Source of the DNA: Promicromonospora umidemergens
Lineage (GTDB): Bacteria > Actinomycetota > Actinomycetes > Actinomycetales > Cellulomonadaceae
Direction of reading: 5' to 3'
DNA: 64,000 nucleotides
NCBI RefSeq assembly: GCF_024171995.1
Contig: NZ_JAMTCT010000004.1
Span: 340,153-404,152, forward strand
Position numbers and translations under genes: made by a program. The notes beneath the pieces were generated by a model. It saw nothing but the letters and a program-made list of their open reading frames with translations, made no database searches and had not been told where the DNA came from. This document shows positions 43,469 to 52,334 of the stretch, piece by piece; position 1 is the first letter of the stretch, and each line of letters begins with the position of its first letter.

Positions 43469-44158
43469 CTATGGAGCGGCAGGCCGAGCGCCCAGGGTGC
43501 GCGGCCCTACCGAAGGGCCCGTTCCCGCTGGGCCCACGGCACTACCGGCATCCGGGCCCAGCTGGAGCCAGCGCACGATGGCCTGGCTCCGTGTGGTGAC
43601 CGCAAGCTTGGCGAAGAGGCTGTTCACGTGGTTCTTCACGGTCTTCTCCGAGATGAACAGGAGTGCGGCGACCTCACGGTTCGACTGGCCGTCCGCGACC
43701 AGGTCCATCACCTCGGCCTCGCGCCGGGACAGGAGACCGCGAACGGCGGCAGCGGCGGCAGCAGCGGGAGCGGGGGTCCCTCTGGAGACCCCGGAGACCA
43801 CCTGGCTCCCGTTCCGACACAGCCGGATCGCGTCCACCATCGCCGCCGGCTCCAGCGCACCGTGCACCAGGTAGCCCGCCGCACCTGCGGCGAGCGCCTC
43901 GGACACCGTCGACGGGTCGTCGGTGTGGGTCAGCATCACCACGGTCGCGTCGGACAGCCGTGGCAGCAGCTCCAGCCCACTCATCCGGGGCATCCGGACG
44001 TCCAGCAGCACGACGTCGACCTGGCCCGCGCGCACCCGGGTGACGGCCTCGTCAGGGTCTCCGGTGTCGATCACCGACGTCACGCCGTCGGTCCCGTCAA
44101 GCAGCGTCCGCAGTCCCATCCGAATGATCGGGTTGTCGTCAACGGCAAGAATTCGCAT
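43469..44158 (-). CDS. LuxR-family response regulator of the pilus locus
   Basis: A 229-residue response regulator: receiver domain with ILAVDDNPIIRMG, phospho-acceptor in VVLLDVRMPRMSG, then an Ala-rich linker and a LuxR helix-turn-helix (LSRREAEVMDLVADGQSNREVA ... KTVKNHVNSLFAKL). The conserved lysine position reads GYLVHG, without the usual lysine, so phosphorylation control may differ. The start overlaps the kinase stop (TGATG). Lying inside the Tad operon, it probably controls pilus genes. Confidence 0.9.
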   Translation of the reverse strand: MRILAVDDNPIIRMGLRTLLDGTDGVTSVIDTGDPDEAVTRVRAGQVDVVLLDVRMPRMSGLELLPRLSDATVVMLTHTDDPSTVSEALAAGAAGYLVHGALEPAAMVDAIRLCRNGSQVVSGVSRGTPAPAAAAAAAVRGLLSRREAEVMDLVADGQSNREVAALLFISEKTVKNHVNSLFAKLAVTTRSQAIVRWLQLGPDAGSAVGPAGTGPSVGPRTLGARPAAP

Positions 44159-45375
44159 CACGCCACCTCCGCTGTCCATGGGCGCCCCGTAGGGGCCCGC
44201 GTCGCCCGGTCCGGCACGACGTCGCTCGCTCGGCCGGACCCGTCGGCTGGTTCCGTCGGCAGCAGGACCCGCACGACGGTCCCACCGTCCGGTCCGGGCG
44301 CCCAGGTAGCGCCGCCGCCGCACAGCTCTGCCCGTTCTCTGATGCCGCGCATCCCGTACCGGCCGTCCGTGGGCGTGTCACCGAGGCCGACCCCGTCGTC
44401 CATGAGGAGGACTTCCACCGCCCCGTCGACGGTGGTCAGCGCAACCTCGACCCGGGAGGCGTTCGCGTGCTTGCGCACGTTCTCCAGCAGCTCGGTCACC
44501 ACGGCCCGGACGTGCCGCGCGCGGACCGCGCCGACGTCGTCCACGCCGGGCGCCACGTGGACCGCTGCAGGCACTCCGGTCCGCTCCGTCCAGCTCCTGG
44601 CGATCTCCGTCACTGGTTCTGCGACACCGGCGTCCTCGTCGCGCAGCTCGCCGAGCGCACGCCGGGTGTGCTGGTGCACGGTGCTGACGGCGCCGCTGAG
44701 CCCGTGCGCCACCTCGACGGTGCCAGGGCGCGCGCCTTCTCGGTCCAGCCGGTCGGCGAGTCCGCGAGCGGTCAGGGCGAGCCCTGCGAGGTCTCCGGCC
44801 ACCGTGTCGTGCAGGTCACGGGCGAGGCGTAGCCGTTCTGCCAGCGCGGCCTCGTCCTCGCGCGCCGTGGCGAGCTCGGCTGACAGCAGCGTCTGCCGGC
44901 GCAGCCTCCGTCCCAGGTGGGTCCCCGTCGAGGCCATGACGACGGTGAGCGCCGCTCCCGCGATCCCGGTGACCAGACCGCGCCAACCGTCGCTGTACGC
45001 CGTGAGCTGGTACAGGCACAGGGGGACCGCCATGACCAGCGCGAGCCTCAAGCCGGCGAAGAGCCCCCACAGCGCGGCGGTCGCCGCCGCGTAGACCGCC
45101 ATGAGGGGCGACCCTGCGAGCGGCAGCAGCACGACGACGGCCACTGCCGTGTCCGCGGCCAGCAGCAGCCCGTTGCGCGCGTAGACCCTGCCGCGGGTCT
45201 CCCAGTTCAGCGCCGGCACGAACGAGAAGGGCGCCGCGAGCAGCACGAGAAAGACGCCGAGGAGGCCTGCACCGTCGAGCAGGGCGAGCACCAGGGCAAA
45301 GGCCAGGACCGCCAGCCGCACCTGGCACAGCAGGCGCACCGTGCTGCCGATGGCTCGCTGGGTCGTGGCGTCCAT
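44158..45375 (-). CDS. Sensor histidine kinase of the pilus locus
   Basis: A 405-residue HisKA_3 kinase with about five membrane segments in the first 155 residues and no sizeable outside domain. The phospho-acceptor is in LARDLHDTVAGDLAGLA. The ATPase domain shows ENVRKHANASRV, MDDGVGLG and YGMRGIRERAEL. The ATG at 45375 lies 22 bases after the TadC stop; a GTG at 45411 overlapping TadC is an alternative. It is transcribed with the Tad assembly genes and partners the following response regulator. Confidence 0.88.
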   Translation of the reverse strand: MDATTQRAIGSTVRLLCQVRLAVLAFALVLALLDGAGLLGVFLVLLAAPFSFVPALNWETRGRVYARNGLLLAADTAVAVVVLLPLAGSPLMAVYAAATAALWGLFAGLRLALVMAVPLCLYQLTAYSDGWRGLVTGIAGAALTVVMASTGTHLGRRLRRQTLLSAELATAREDEAALAERLRLARDLHDTVAGDLAGLALTARGLADRLDREGARPGTVEVAHGLSGAVSTVHQHTRRALGELRDEDAGVAEPVTEIARSWTERTGVPAAVHVAPGVDDVGAVRARHVRAVVTELLENVRKHANASRVEVALTTVDGAVEVLLMDDGVGLGDTPTDGRYGMRGIRERAELCGGGATWAPGPDGGTVVRVLLPTEPADGSGRASDVVPDRATRAPTGRPWTAEVA

Positions 45376-45397
45376 GGCCTGCCCTGGGCTCAGCCGC

Positions 45398-46279
45398 TCA
45401 GAAAAATTCACCGAGGACCCCCGCGTTCGCGATCAGTACGGACGACACGATCAGGATCAGCGCACCAGGCAGGATCGTCACCGTCACCGCCAGCGACACC
45501 AAGGGTGTGGCCCGCGCCGCCTTCTGACGCACGGTCTCCGCGTGCTCGCGGCGCACGTCGGAGGCGATGCCGGTGAGCGCGTCCGCCATGGGCACGCCGA
45601 GCTCCTCCGCCTGCAGCAGAGCCGTCACGAACGTGGCGACCGCCGGTGAACGGCTGCGTTCCCGCAGAGCCACGAAGGTCTGTCGCCGCGACACGCCGAC
45701 GTTCATCTCTTGCAGGGCGGTGCGCATCTCGGCGGCCAGGGCACCGCCGTGGAACTCGCACACGCGCTCGAGGGCCTGTCGGAAGCCCAGCCCAGCGGTC
45801 ACCGTCACGCTGAGCACGTCGAGGAAGTCGGGCAGCTCCGCGTCTATCTGCTGCCGCCTCCTGGCGGCCGCCGTATGGAGCCACAGCCGCATCCACGCGC
45901 CGAGCACCAGCGCCATCGGCACACCGATCTGCCACCGGTCCTGGAGCGTGAACAGGAGCCCGACCAGGATGCCGAGCAGGACGAGCGCCGACTCCCTGCG
46001 GACGAACATCGTCAACGTGACGCCCTCCGGTCGGCCCGCCCTGCGGATGGCGGTATCCAGCCGGTGCAGCCGGGACCGCCCGTGCAGGCGCACCGCAACG
46101 GGCAGCAGCGGAGCGCCGATCCGGTCGAGCACCGCGGCGAACCCGCGCTGCCTCGGCTCCTCGTCCGGCGTGTACTCGGCCTCGATGTCCTCAAGGCCGG
46201 TACTGGTCAGCAGCCGGCCTGCGACCATCCCGAGCACCACCAGCAGGGCGGCGGCCGCCGCGATCAGTAGTCCCGGCAC
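45398..46279 (-). CDS. tadC: TadC-like type II/IV secretion inner-membrane protein
   Basis: A 293-residue GspF-domain protein. Helices lie at the N-terminus, around 100-135 and at the C-terminus. The T2SSF domain includes AELPDFLDVLSVTVTAGLGFRQALERV and a LPMADAL-like stretch (here LGVPMADALTGIA). It forms the membrane platform with TadB for extension of the Flp pilus. The GTG start is one base from the TadB stop. Confidence 0.9.
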   Translation of the reverse strand: MPGLLIAAAAALLVVLGMVAGRLLTSTGLEDIEAEYTPDEEPRQRGFAAVLDRIGAPLLPVAVRLHGRSRLHRLDTAIRRAGRPEGVTLTMFVRRESALVLLGILVGLLFTLQDRWQIGVPMALVLGAWMRLWLHTAAARRRQQIDAELPDFLDVLSVTVTAGLGFRQALERVCEFHGGALAAEMRTALQEMNVGVSRRQTFVALRERSRSPAVATFVTALLQAEELGVPMADALTGIASDVRREHAETVRQKAARATPLVSLAVTVTILPGALILIVSSVLIANAGVLGEFF

Positions 46280-46280
46280 G

Positions 46281-47204
46281 TCACACCTCCACTCGTGCGA
46301 GGCGCCGGACCAAGAAGTACCCGCCCACGAAGAGGCCGGTCGCCACCAGCAGCACCACCTGGCCGACCAGGTTGGTGATCATCTCGTCCACCACACCGGG
46401 GCTGAACGCGTTCATCAGCGCCACCGCACCGAACGCGAGGAAGATCACCGTGTACCCGGAGAACTGGGCCCCCATCGTGGCGGTCGCCACCTCGCGCCGC
46501 AGCCGCCGCCGTTCCTCCAGCGTTGCCCCGATGCCCGAGAGCGCAGTCACCAGCTCACCACCAGATCGTCCCTGGATCGTCAACGTCTGAACCAGCACCG
46601 ACAGCTCACGGGACGGCAGCCGCTGGCTCAGTCCGGCGAGGGCGTCCCGCATGGACCGACCGACTGCCATCTCGGCGCCGACCTGGGCCACCTCGGACGC
46701 GGCAGGCTCGGTCATCTCCTCAGCTGCCAGCTCGAGCGACCGCCGTACGGCCAGCCCGGCCGACGCGCCGTTCGCCAGCAGCCGGGCGAGCTCCGGCAGC
46801 TGCGCCACGAACCGGTCCACGCGCTGCTTGCGACGCCGGTCCAGCCAGCGCCGGGCACCCACCGCCACGACCAGCACCGCTATCGCCGCCGTCGCCCAGC
46901 CGAAGAGCGGCAGGACGATCAACCCGGCCACGGCGGCCGAGGCGGCCGCGGCGGCGAGGAACAGCGACGGCGACCACGTCGGCAGGCCCGCCCCTGCCAG
47001 CAGCGCCACCAGACGCTGTCCCCACCGGGCGCGGAGCAGCTGCACGTCCAGCCGAGCGAACACGGGGACGCCGGCCGTCCGGTCCAGGTCGGCTGACTCC
47101 ATCATGCGCCGCTCGGTCTCCGCGTTCCACACCAGGGTCGCCACCGTCGCAGCCGCCATCAGGAGCGTCACCAGCAGCCCCAGAGCGATGAGCAGGAAGG
47201 TCAT
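46281..47204 (-). CDS. tadB: TadB-like type II/IV secretion inner-membrane protein
   Basis: A 307-residue GspF-domain protein with an N-terminal helix, a pair of helices at about 80-115 and one or two at the C-terminus. The T2SSF domain contains AQLPELARLLANGASAGLAVRRSLELAA and a TIQGRSGGELVTAL motif. It pairs with TadC in the pilus platform. Its start overlaps the TadA stop by four bases. Confidence 0.9.
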   Translation of the reverse strand: MTFLLIALGLLVTLLMAAATVATLVWNAETERRMMESADLDRTAGVPVFARLDVQLLRARWGQRLVALLAGAGLPTWSPSLFLAAAAASAAVAGLIVLPLFGWATAAIAVLVVAVGARRWLDRRRKQRVDRFVAQLPELARLLANGASAGLAVRRSLELAAEEMTEPAASEVAQVGAEMAVGRSMRDALAGLSQRLPSRELSVLVQTLTIQGRSGGELVTALSGIGATLEERRRLRREVATATMGAQFSGYTVIFLAFGAVALMNAFSPGVVDEMITNLVGQVVLLVATGLFVGGYFLVRRLARVEV

Positions 47205-48523
47205 GCGGCACCTCCTGCGCCGTCCGCCACGGGCGCGGAGCCCTGCGGCGCCGGCACCGCCTCGCCGGCCCGGTGCAACCGTTCCACCAGCTCCGGGGGT
47301 GCGGCGAAGGGCACGAACTCCCCGGCCACCGAGCGGTCGGGGCCGATCGGGTCCGCGACGAACCGCATCAGCGGCGTCAGCGCGTACTCCTCGCGCCGCT
47401 GGGAGGTGACCGCCTGCAGCTCCGTGACGCGGCGGGACCCGTCCTGCGCCCGTTCCAGGTGCACCACCAGGTCGATCGCCGAGTTGATCTGGTCCCGCAG
47501 GGTCGCGGCCGGAAGGTCGAGCTCGCTCATCGACGCGAGCGTCTCAAGCCGGCCCAGCGCGTCCCGCGCCGTGTTCGCGTGCACGGTGGCCACCGAGCCG
47601 TCGTGCCCCGTGTTCATCGCCTGCAGCATGTCCAGGGTCTCGCCGCCGCGGACCTCCCCCACGATGATCCGGTCCGGCCGCATCCGCAGCGCGTTGCGCA
47701 CCAGGTCGCGGATGGCTACCGCGCCGCGCCCCTCGACGTTCGCCGGGCGGGACTCGAGCCGCACCACGTGCCCCTGCTGGAGGGACAGCTCGGCGGCGTC
47801 CTCGATGGTGACGATCCGCTCGTGGTCCGGGATCAGGCCGGACAGCGCGTTCAGGAACGTCGTCTTGCCCGAGCCGGTGCCGCCCGAGACGACGATGTTC
47901 AGCCGCGCCCGCACGCACGCGGCCAGCAGGCTCGCCGTGGCCACGTCCAGGGTGCCCCGGTCCACCAGCTCGCCCATCCGGAACGGCGTCGGGAAGCGGC
48001 GGATCGTCAGGGTGGGCCCGTCCAGCGCCAGGGGCGGGATGATCACGTTCACGCGCTCACCGCTGGGCAGCCGGGCGTCCACCATCGGCGAAGACTCGTC
48101 CACGCGGCGGTTCACCTGCGACACGATGCGGTCGATCGTCTGGTACAGCTGCTCCACCGACGCGAACCGAGCGGGTACCCGTTCGATCTTGCCGTACCGC
48201 TCGACGAACACGTCCTGCGGACCGTTCACCATGATCTCGGTGATGGACTCGTCCGCCAGCAGCGGCTCAAGGACCCCCAGCCCGAGCGCCTCGTCGGTGA
48301 TCCGCTGCACCAGCGCGCTGCGCCCGCGCGCCGACAGCACCGGCCCGTCGACCGACAGGATGCGGGACAGGACCCGCTCGAGCCGCACCCGCCGCTGGGA
48401 GGGCGAGAGCCGGGCGAGCTCGTCGACGTCGATCTCCTCGAGCAGCCGCTCGCGGTACACCTTCGCGAGGTCGTTGTCCTCGTCGTGCCGTTCGTCGGCG
48501 GCCAGCCGGTCACGGAGCGCCAT
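47201..48523 (-). CDS. tadA: TadA/CpaF secretion ATPase
   Basis: A 440-residue hexameric ATPase of the type II/IV secretion superfamily. It has the N-terminal ITEIMVNGPQDVFVERYGK block, Walker A VSGGTGSGKTT, the aspartate box TIEDAAELSL, Walker B MRPDRIIVGEVRGGE and the histidine box TGHDGSVATVHAN. It provides the energy for Flp pilin assembly. The ATG lies 15 bases after the TadE stop. Confidence 0.94.
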   Translation of the reverse strand: MALRDRLAADERHDEDNDLAKVYRERLLEEIDVDELARLSPSQRRVRLERVLSRILSVDGPVLSARGRSALVQRITDEALGLGVLEPLLADESITEIMVNGPQDVFVERYGKIERVPARFASVEQLYQTIDRIVSQVNRRVDESSPMVDARLPSGERVNVIIPPLALDGPTLTIRRFPTPFRMGELVDRGTLDVATASLLAACVRARLNIVVSGGTGSGKTTFLNALSGLIPDHERIVTIEDAAELSLQQGHVVRLESRPANVEGRGAVAIRDLVRNALRMRPDRIIVGEVRGGETLDMLQAMNTGHDGSVATVHANTARDALGRLETLASMSELDLPAATLRDQINSAIDLVVHLERAQDGSRRVTELQAVTSQRREEYALTPLMRFVADPIGPDRSVAGEFVPFAAPPELVERLHRAGEAVPAPQGSAPVADGAGGAA

Positions 48524-48538
48524 GTCAGTCTTTCCGCC

Positions 48539-48901
48539 TCATCTGTCGGCTTCCACGGGGAAAGCAGCGGTACGGGTCACAGCGAGATCGACGATGTCCA
48601 TGCCCGCCAGGCCGAGCGGCGCGGAGATCTCCACCCGCACCCGGGCAGTCCCGTCGTCGACGTCGGGCTCCAGATCTTGGACGTCGAGCCCGTCCGGGAC
48701 CGTGCGCTCCACCACGGCCTTCCAGTCCTGGCCCAGGCTGAGGGCGCGGGCGCCATTGCGCGCCGCCTCCTGCGCTATCGACGCCGTCTGCGCCACCGTG
48801 ATGCCCTGGATCGCCAAGAGGCCCACCAGCAGCACGGCGAACACGAGGCCGACGAGCTCGACGGTCGCCTGCCCGCGTTCGCGGCGCGTCCTGCCGGACA
48901 T
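48539..48901 (-). CDS. tadE: TadE-like pseudopilin
   Basis: A 120-residue protein with the TadE leader RRERG|QATVELVGLVF (glutamate +5) and one helix, then a small globular part beginning SIAQEAARNGARAL. TadE proteins are minor pilins processed by the same peptidase as Flp. It follows the CpaE-TadE fusion gene by three bases and precedes tadA. Confidence 0.86.
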   Translation of the reverse strand: MSGRTRRERGQATVELVGLVFAVLLVGLLAIQGITVAQTASIAQEAARNGARALSLGQDWKAVVERTVPDGLDVQDLEPDVDDGTARVRVEISAPLGLAGMDIVDLAVTRTAAFPVEADR

Positions 48902-48904
48902 GGC

Positions 48905-50557
48905 TCAGCCCTCCCGGTACACGGCGGCCGACGAGGACGCCGAGAGGTCGACGCCGGGCAGGATCGTCGACACGGTCACCCTGACGCTGACCGTGTCCGG
49001 CAGCACCTCGATGTCGGAGTCGCCGACGGCGTCGCGCATCGAGTCCGGCAGCCGGTCGTGCACGTCCTCCCGCACCTGTTCGAGGACCTCCTCGCGAGGT
49101 GCCCCGACCGCGTCGTAGTAACCGAGCACGCCCACGGTGCGGGCGCCCTCCTGCGCGGCGGCCCGCGCGGCCAGCAGGCCAGAGGCCCACCCGATGCCCT
49201 GGACGCACAGCAGGACCAGCATGAGCATCACCATGATCACCACCGGCAGCTCGACCGTCGACTGGCCTGCCTCTGCGTCGGCGGCCGGCCGGCGGGCACG
49301 CCCGGCCCGCTTCCGGCCCACCTCCTTGCTCCGGTCCTGCCGGCGGGTCGACGCGGTGACCAGCTTCTCCACCTCGGTGGACCCGTCGGAGCCGCCCTCC
49401 TGCGCCGGGGTCGCCTCCGGACGGATCGCCGCCGCACCGGCCTTGGCGACCGCCGTGTGCACCGGGGTGGGCGTCTCCAGCAGCGTCGCGGTGTTGACCG
49501 CTACGGAGAACGCGGGGCCGCCGTCGGGCACCGTGAACGCGACGGGGCGCTCCACGATCCGTTCCACCAGTGCGGGGGTGACCTCGTCGCGCGGGGTGCG
49601 CCGGTTGAGCACGAGCTCCACCGCCTCCGGGCGCCGGATCGCCAGCCGGTCCCACTGCGCAAGGGTGCGCCGGGCGGACCGCAGCGCCGGGAGATCGGGC
49701 GTGGTGACCAGCAGCACCCGGTCAGCGAACTCGAGCGCCGTGGCGCGCGGCTCGTCCAGGTGCGTGCCCACGTCGATCACCGCGAGGCCGGACTCGAAAC
49801 GCAGGGCGCTCACGATCGAGCGGGTCGCAGCCGACGTCATCTCCTCGCCCCGCTCGCCCTCGCTCGGGGCGGGAAGCAGCCGCAGCCCGCCCTGTACCTC
49901 GTAGGTGGTCTCGCGGAGCATGCGCCCGGTGACGTCACCCTCGACGGCGACGAGGTCCACGATCGAGCGACGGGTGCGCACTCCCGTGTAGGCGGTCAGG
50001 TCGCCGGACCCGAGATCGAGGTCGACGAGCGTGGTGTCGTTCGAGCGGCCCGCACGGGCGAGCAGCAGGGCCAGCACCGAGGTCCCGACGCCACCCTTCG
50101 CCCCGGCGATCGCCACGACCTGGCCGCTGCGGCCGCCGTTGCGCTCCGCCGCGATCGATGCCCTGGCCATCGCCGACCACGACGCCACCGTCTCGAGCCG
50201 GGTCAGCACCTCCTCGAGGCCCGCGTTCCGCGCGATCACCGACCGCGCCCCCACCTCCATCGCTGAGGCCATCGCCCGGCTCATCTCGTCCGGGCCGTGG
50301 GCGTCCACGACCATCACGATGCCGGTCAGCGGCGTGGCCAGCCCGACGCTGCGGGCCACGGCGTGCCCACGTCCGTCATCGGCGGCCTCGTCGACCACCA
50401 CGATCCCGATGTCCGGCTGCCGGTCGAGCGCTGTCAGCACGCCCGCGCCGTCGGACACCGCCGCGGCCAGCTCGAACCCGTCCGACTCCGCGAACACGTG
50501 GCCGAGGTGGTCCCTGACCTCGTGCGACGGCGTCGCGAGCAGCACCTTGGTCACCAT
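48905..50557 (-). CDS. CpaE/TadZ ATPase fused to a TadE pseudopilin domain
   Basis: A 550-residue fusion. Residues 1-125 form an atypical receiver domain (IGIVVVDEAADDG). About 135-375 is a MinD/CpaE ATPase with deviant Walker A AGAKGGVGTS and LVDLDLGSGDLTAYTG. From about 430 a TadE leader AGQSTVELP with one helix begins, followed by a TadE ectodomain (LLAARAAAQEGART). Normally CpaE is a cytoplasmic localisation factor and TadE a membrane pseudopilin in separate genes. No stop or frameshift separates them. A strong AAGGAGGTG element lies at the linker (about 49319-49327), but no start codon is properly spaced after it. The ATG at 50557 has GGGGAG in front. Confidence 0.87.
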   Translation of the reverse strand: MVTKVLLATPSHEVRDHLGHVFAESDGFELAAAVSDGAGVLTALDRQPDIGIVVVDEAADDGRGHAVARSVGLATPLTGIVMVVDAHGPDEMSRAMASAMEVGARSVIARNAGLEEVLTRLETVASWSAMARASIAAERNGGRSGQVVAIAGAKGGVGTSVLALLLARAGRSNDTTLVDLDLGSGDLTAYTGVRTRRSIVDLVAVEGDVTGRMLRETTYEVQGGLRLLPAPSEGERGEEMTSAATRSIVSALRFESGLAVIDVGTHLDEPRATALEFADRVLLVTTPDLPALRSARRTLAQWDRLAIRRPEAVELVLNRRTPRDEVTPALVERIVERPVAFTVPDGGPAFSVAVNTATLLETPTPVHTAVAKAGAAAIRPEATPAQEGGSDGSTEVEKLVTASTRRQDRSKEVGRKRAGRARRPAADAEAGQSTVELPVVIMVMLMLVLLCVQGIGWASGLLAARAAAQEGARTVGVLGYYDAVGAPREEVLEQVREDVHDRLPDSMRDAVGDSDIEVLPDTVSVRVTVSTILPGVDLSASSSAAVYREG

Positions 50558-50559
50558 GG

Positions 50560-51264
50560 TCACTCCCCGCCCTTTGGCGCCGCGCCGTCGTAGACCCGCT
50601 GCTCCGCCGGGAGCATGTCCTCGTCGCCCGCTCCACGCAGAGCGAGACGCATCTTCACCGAGAACGACTCGACGTAGGCGAGCGTCAACGCGTCCTCGGT
50701 ACTCAGCGCGAACGTCACCGGCAGGCCGCTGGTCGTGGCCAGGCCGTCCGGGTCCTCCACGTCCTGCGGCAGGCCGACCTCGAGCACCAGCACGTTCGAG
50801 ACCCACACCCTTGACACGGCCTTCGCGCCCGCGCCGCCGCCCATGGTCGCGATGATGTCCACGTGATCGCCCGGCTCCACCTTGCCTGCCACGCCGGTCT
50901 CGGCGTCCACGAGGATCGCCACCTCGCGGAACCCTGGCTGCACGCCGGGCCGCTCGATCAGCATGCCGCCCTGGAGCATCGAGCCCTCCTCGTACGCGGT
51001 AGCCGCGACCAGGCCGTCGGCGTCCTCAGCGTCACGCACCGCGGTCTCGGGGACCCAGCGCTCCGGCATCTCGACCTCGTCCAGCATGGACTCGTCGATC
51101 GATTCGAGGGCATCGACCGACCGGTTGAGCTGCAGCACGGTAACCACGGGGCCCACCTGGGAGCTCACGGTGCGGACGTAGGAGAGGACGCCGACGAAGA
51201 CGGCGACCGCGAGGATCGAGGTGACGACGAGAAAGAAGGTTCCTCGGCGCTGGCGCGGGTTCAA
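50560..51264 (-). CDS. cpaB: CpaB/RcpC-like Flp pilus assembly protein (SAF domain), TTG start
   Basis: A 234-residue protein with an N-terminal membrane helix (about 10-30), a SAF-like domain (VAATAYEEGSMLQGGML, VAILVDAETGVAGKVEPGDHVDIIA) and an RcpC/CpaB end. The best start is TTG at 51264: it overlaps the stop of the preceding gene (TTGA), has GGGAG 7 bases upstream, and no ATG/GTG lies nearby in frame. CpaB proteins line the periplasmic or wall-side part of the Tad machine. Confidence 0.83.
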   Translation of the reverse strand: MNPRQRRGTFFLVVTSILAVAVFVGVLSYVRTVSSQVGPVVTVLQLNRSVDALESIDESMLDEVEMPERWVPETAVRDAEDADGLVAATAYEEGSMLQGGMLIERPGVQPGFREVAILVDAETGVAGKVEPGDHVDIIATMGGGAGAKAVSRVWVSNVLVLEVGLPQDVEDPDGLATTSGLPVTFALSTEDALTLAYVESFSVKMRLALRGAGDEDMLPAEQRVYDGAAPKGGE

Positions 51265-52070
51265 CTGACCACTCCCTGGGTGTCGAGCAGATTCGGGCGA
51301 GACGGCTCGCCACGGTCGGGCCGCGCGGTACGGGCGCGGCGCTCTGTGATGTCGCAGAAGATGCAGGCCCCGGCCACGGCCCGTCCGCAGGCGTCGCACG
51401 CGCCCCAGAGGTACGACCTGGACAGGGCGTTCGCGACGGCAGTGCTCAGCGCGCCGTCGATGGTCGACACCTCGAACCAGCGCGACGCCGACCAGCCGGC
51501 GTCCGCGACGGTCAGCTCGGTGTCGGGCGTGCGGGGCAGCAGGTCTTCGTCCTCGTCGCGCACGACCGGCCGCACCGAGCGCGCGACGACGAGCACGTCG
51601 CCGCCGTCCGGCACCCCGAGCCGCCCGCGGAACCGGGCGACGGTGCCGCGACCGGTGTCGATCACGAACGCCGCGCGCGGCAGGTAGCTGCCCGCGTGCT
51701 GGCGGAACGTCGGCGTGGGGCGCTGCAGCGAGGCGACGCTCGAGAGGAGCGCCCGCGTGGTGGTGTGGGAGAGCACCTCGTCGGCGACCGCGCGAGCGGA
51801 CGACGCGGTGAGCCCCTGGGCCGAGAGGCCTTCGAGCAGCACCGCCCACGCGGTGACGGGGACATCGACGTGCAGCAGCCCGATCCGCTCCGGCCCGAGC
51901 ACCAGGCGGGCCGACCGGGCGACCTGCCGGGCCGGCTCGTCGCGGGTGGCGAGGACGACGTCGTCGGCGAGGAGATCTGCTACGGCCTCGACGACCGCCC
52001 CGAGCGCGGTCTCCACCCGGTGCACGGCCGGATGCAGACCCTCCGGCCCCCCGATCGCGATGACCTGCAC
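51261..52070 (-). CDS. Unknown zinc-ribbon protein heading the Tad operon
   Basis: A 269-residue protein I do not recognise. The first 200 residues look like a soluble alpha/beta domain without signal or membrane segments (ALGAVVEAVADLLADDVVLATRD, LVLGPERIGLLHVDV). The C-terminal part carries a four-cysteine zinc-ribbon-like motif, CDACGRAVAGACIFC, and a basic tail. The GTG start has GAGGGGG upstream. Its stop overlaps the TTG start of cpaB, so it is the first gene of the pilus operon and translationally coupled. A regulatory or assembly role is only a guess. Confidence 0.75.
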   Translation of the reverse strand: MQVIAIGGPEGLHPAVHRVETALGAVVEAVADLLADDVVLATRDEPARQVARSARLVLGPERIGLLHVDVPVTAWAVLLEGLSAQGLTASSARAVADEVLSHTTTRALLSSVASLQRPTPTFRQHAGSYLPRAAFVIDTGRGTVARFRGRLGVPDGGDVLVVARSVRPVVRDEDEDLLPRTPDTELTVADAGWSASRWFEVSTIDGALSTAVANALSRSYLWGACDACGRAVAGACIFCDITERRARTARPDRGEPSRPNLLDTQGVVS

Positions 52071-52334
52071 GGTGCCCCCTCGTTGAACGCACGGGCCCGG
52101 TCGATGACCGGACTACCCCTGAGTACTGCCTCCACGTCTTCCACGCGGTCCCTCTACGTCACAGCCACAAAAGCACCTGTTCGCGCACGCCTGCCCCACG
52201 GACTGTACAGATCTATGCACTGAACGTATACATAACAGGCGGTATCAGTTATCTTTTGAGCGTTTTCCTGTACCTGCTCGCTCATCTGAGCGAGCGGTCG
52301 TCCGGCTCCGCCGGCACTGCCGAGAGGAACGCAC
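52071..52334. promoter_or_regulatory. Divergent promoter region of the Tad operon and a DUF192 gene
   Basis: This 264-bp gap lies between divergent genes. Positions about 52209-52270 are strikingly AT-rich for this chromosome (GTATACATAAC, GTTATCTTTTGAG), as expected for promoters and melting regions. I could not fix a -35/-10 pair with confidence. No open frame with normal codon use is present. Confidence 0.4.

Noticed and set aside
49250..49340. Two separate genes (CpaE and TadE) split by a start codon at the AAGGAGGTG element
   Set aside because: No ATG, GTG or TTG is correctly spaced after the element and no stop ends the first part, so a single fused gene is the better reading.
47273..50266. 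Long plus-strand frame opposite tadA and the CpaE fusion
   Set aside because: Composition is that of a GC-rich shadow frame and the opposite strand carries well-known Tad genes.
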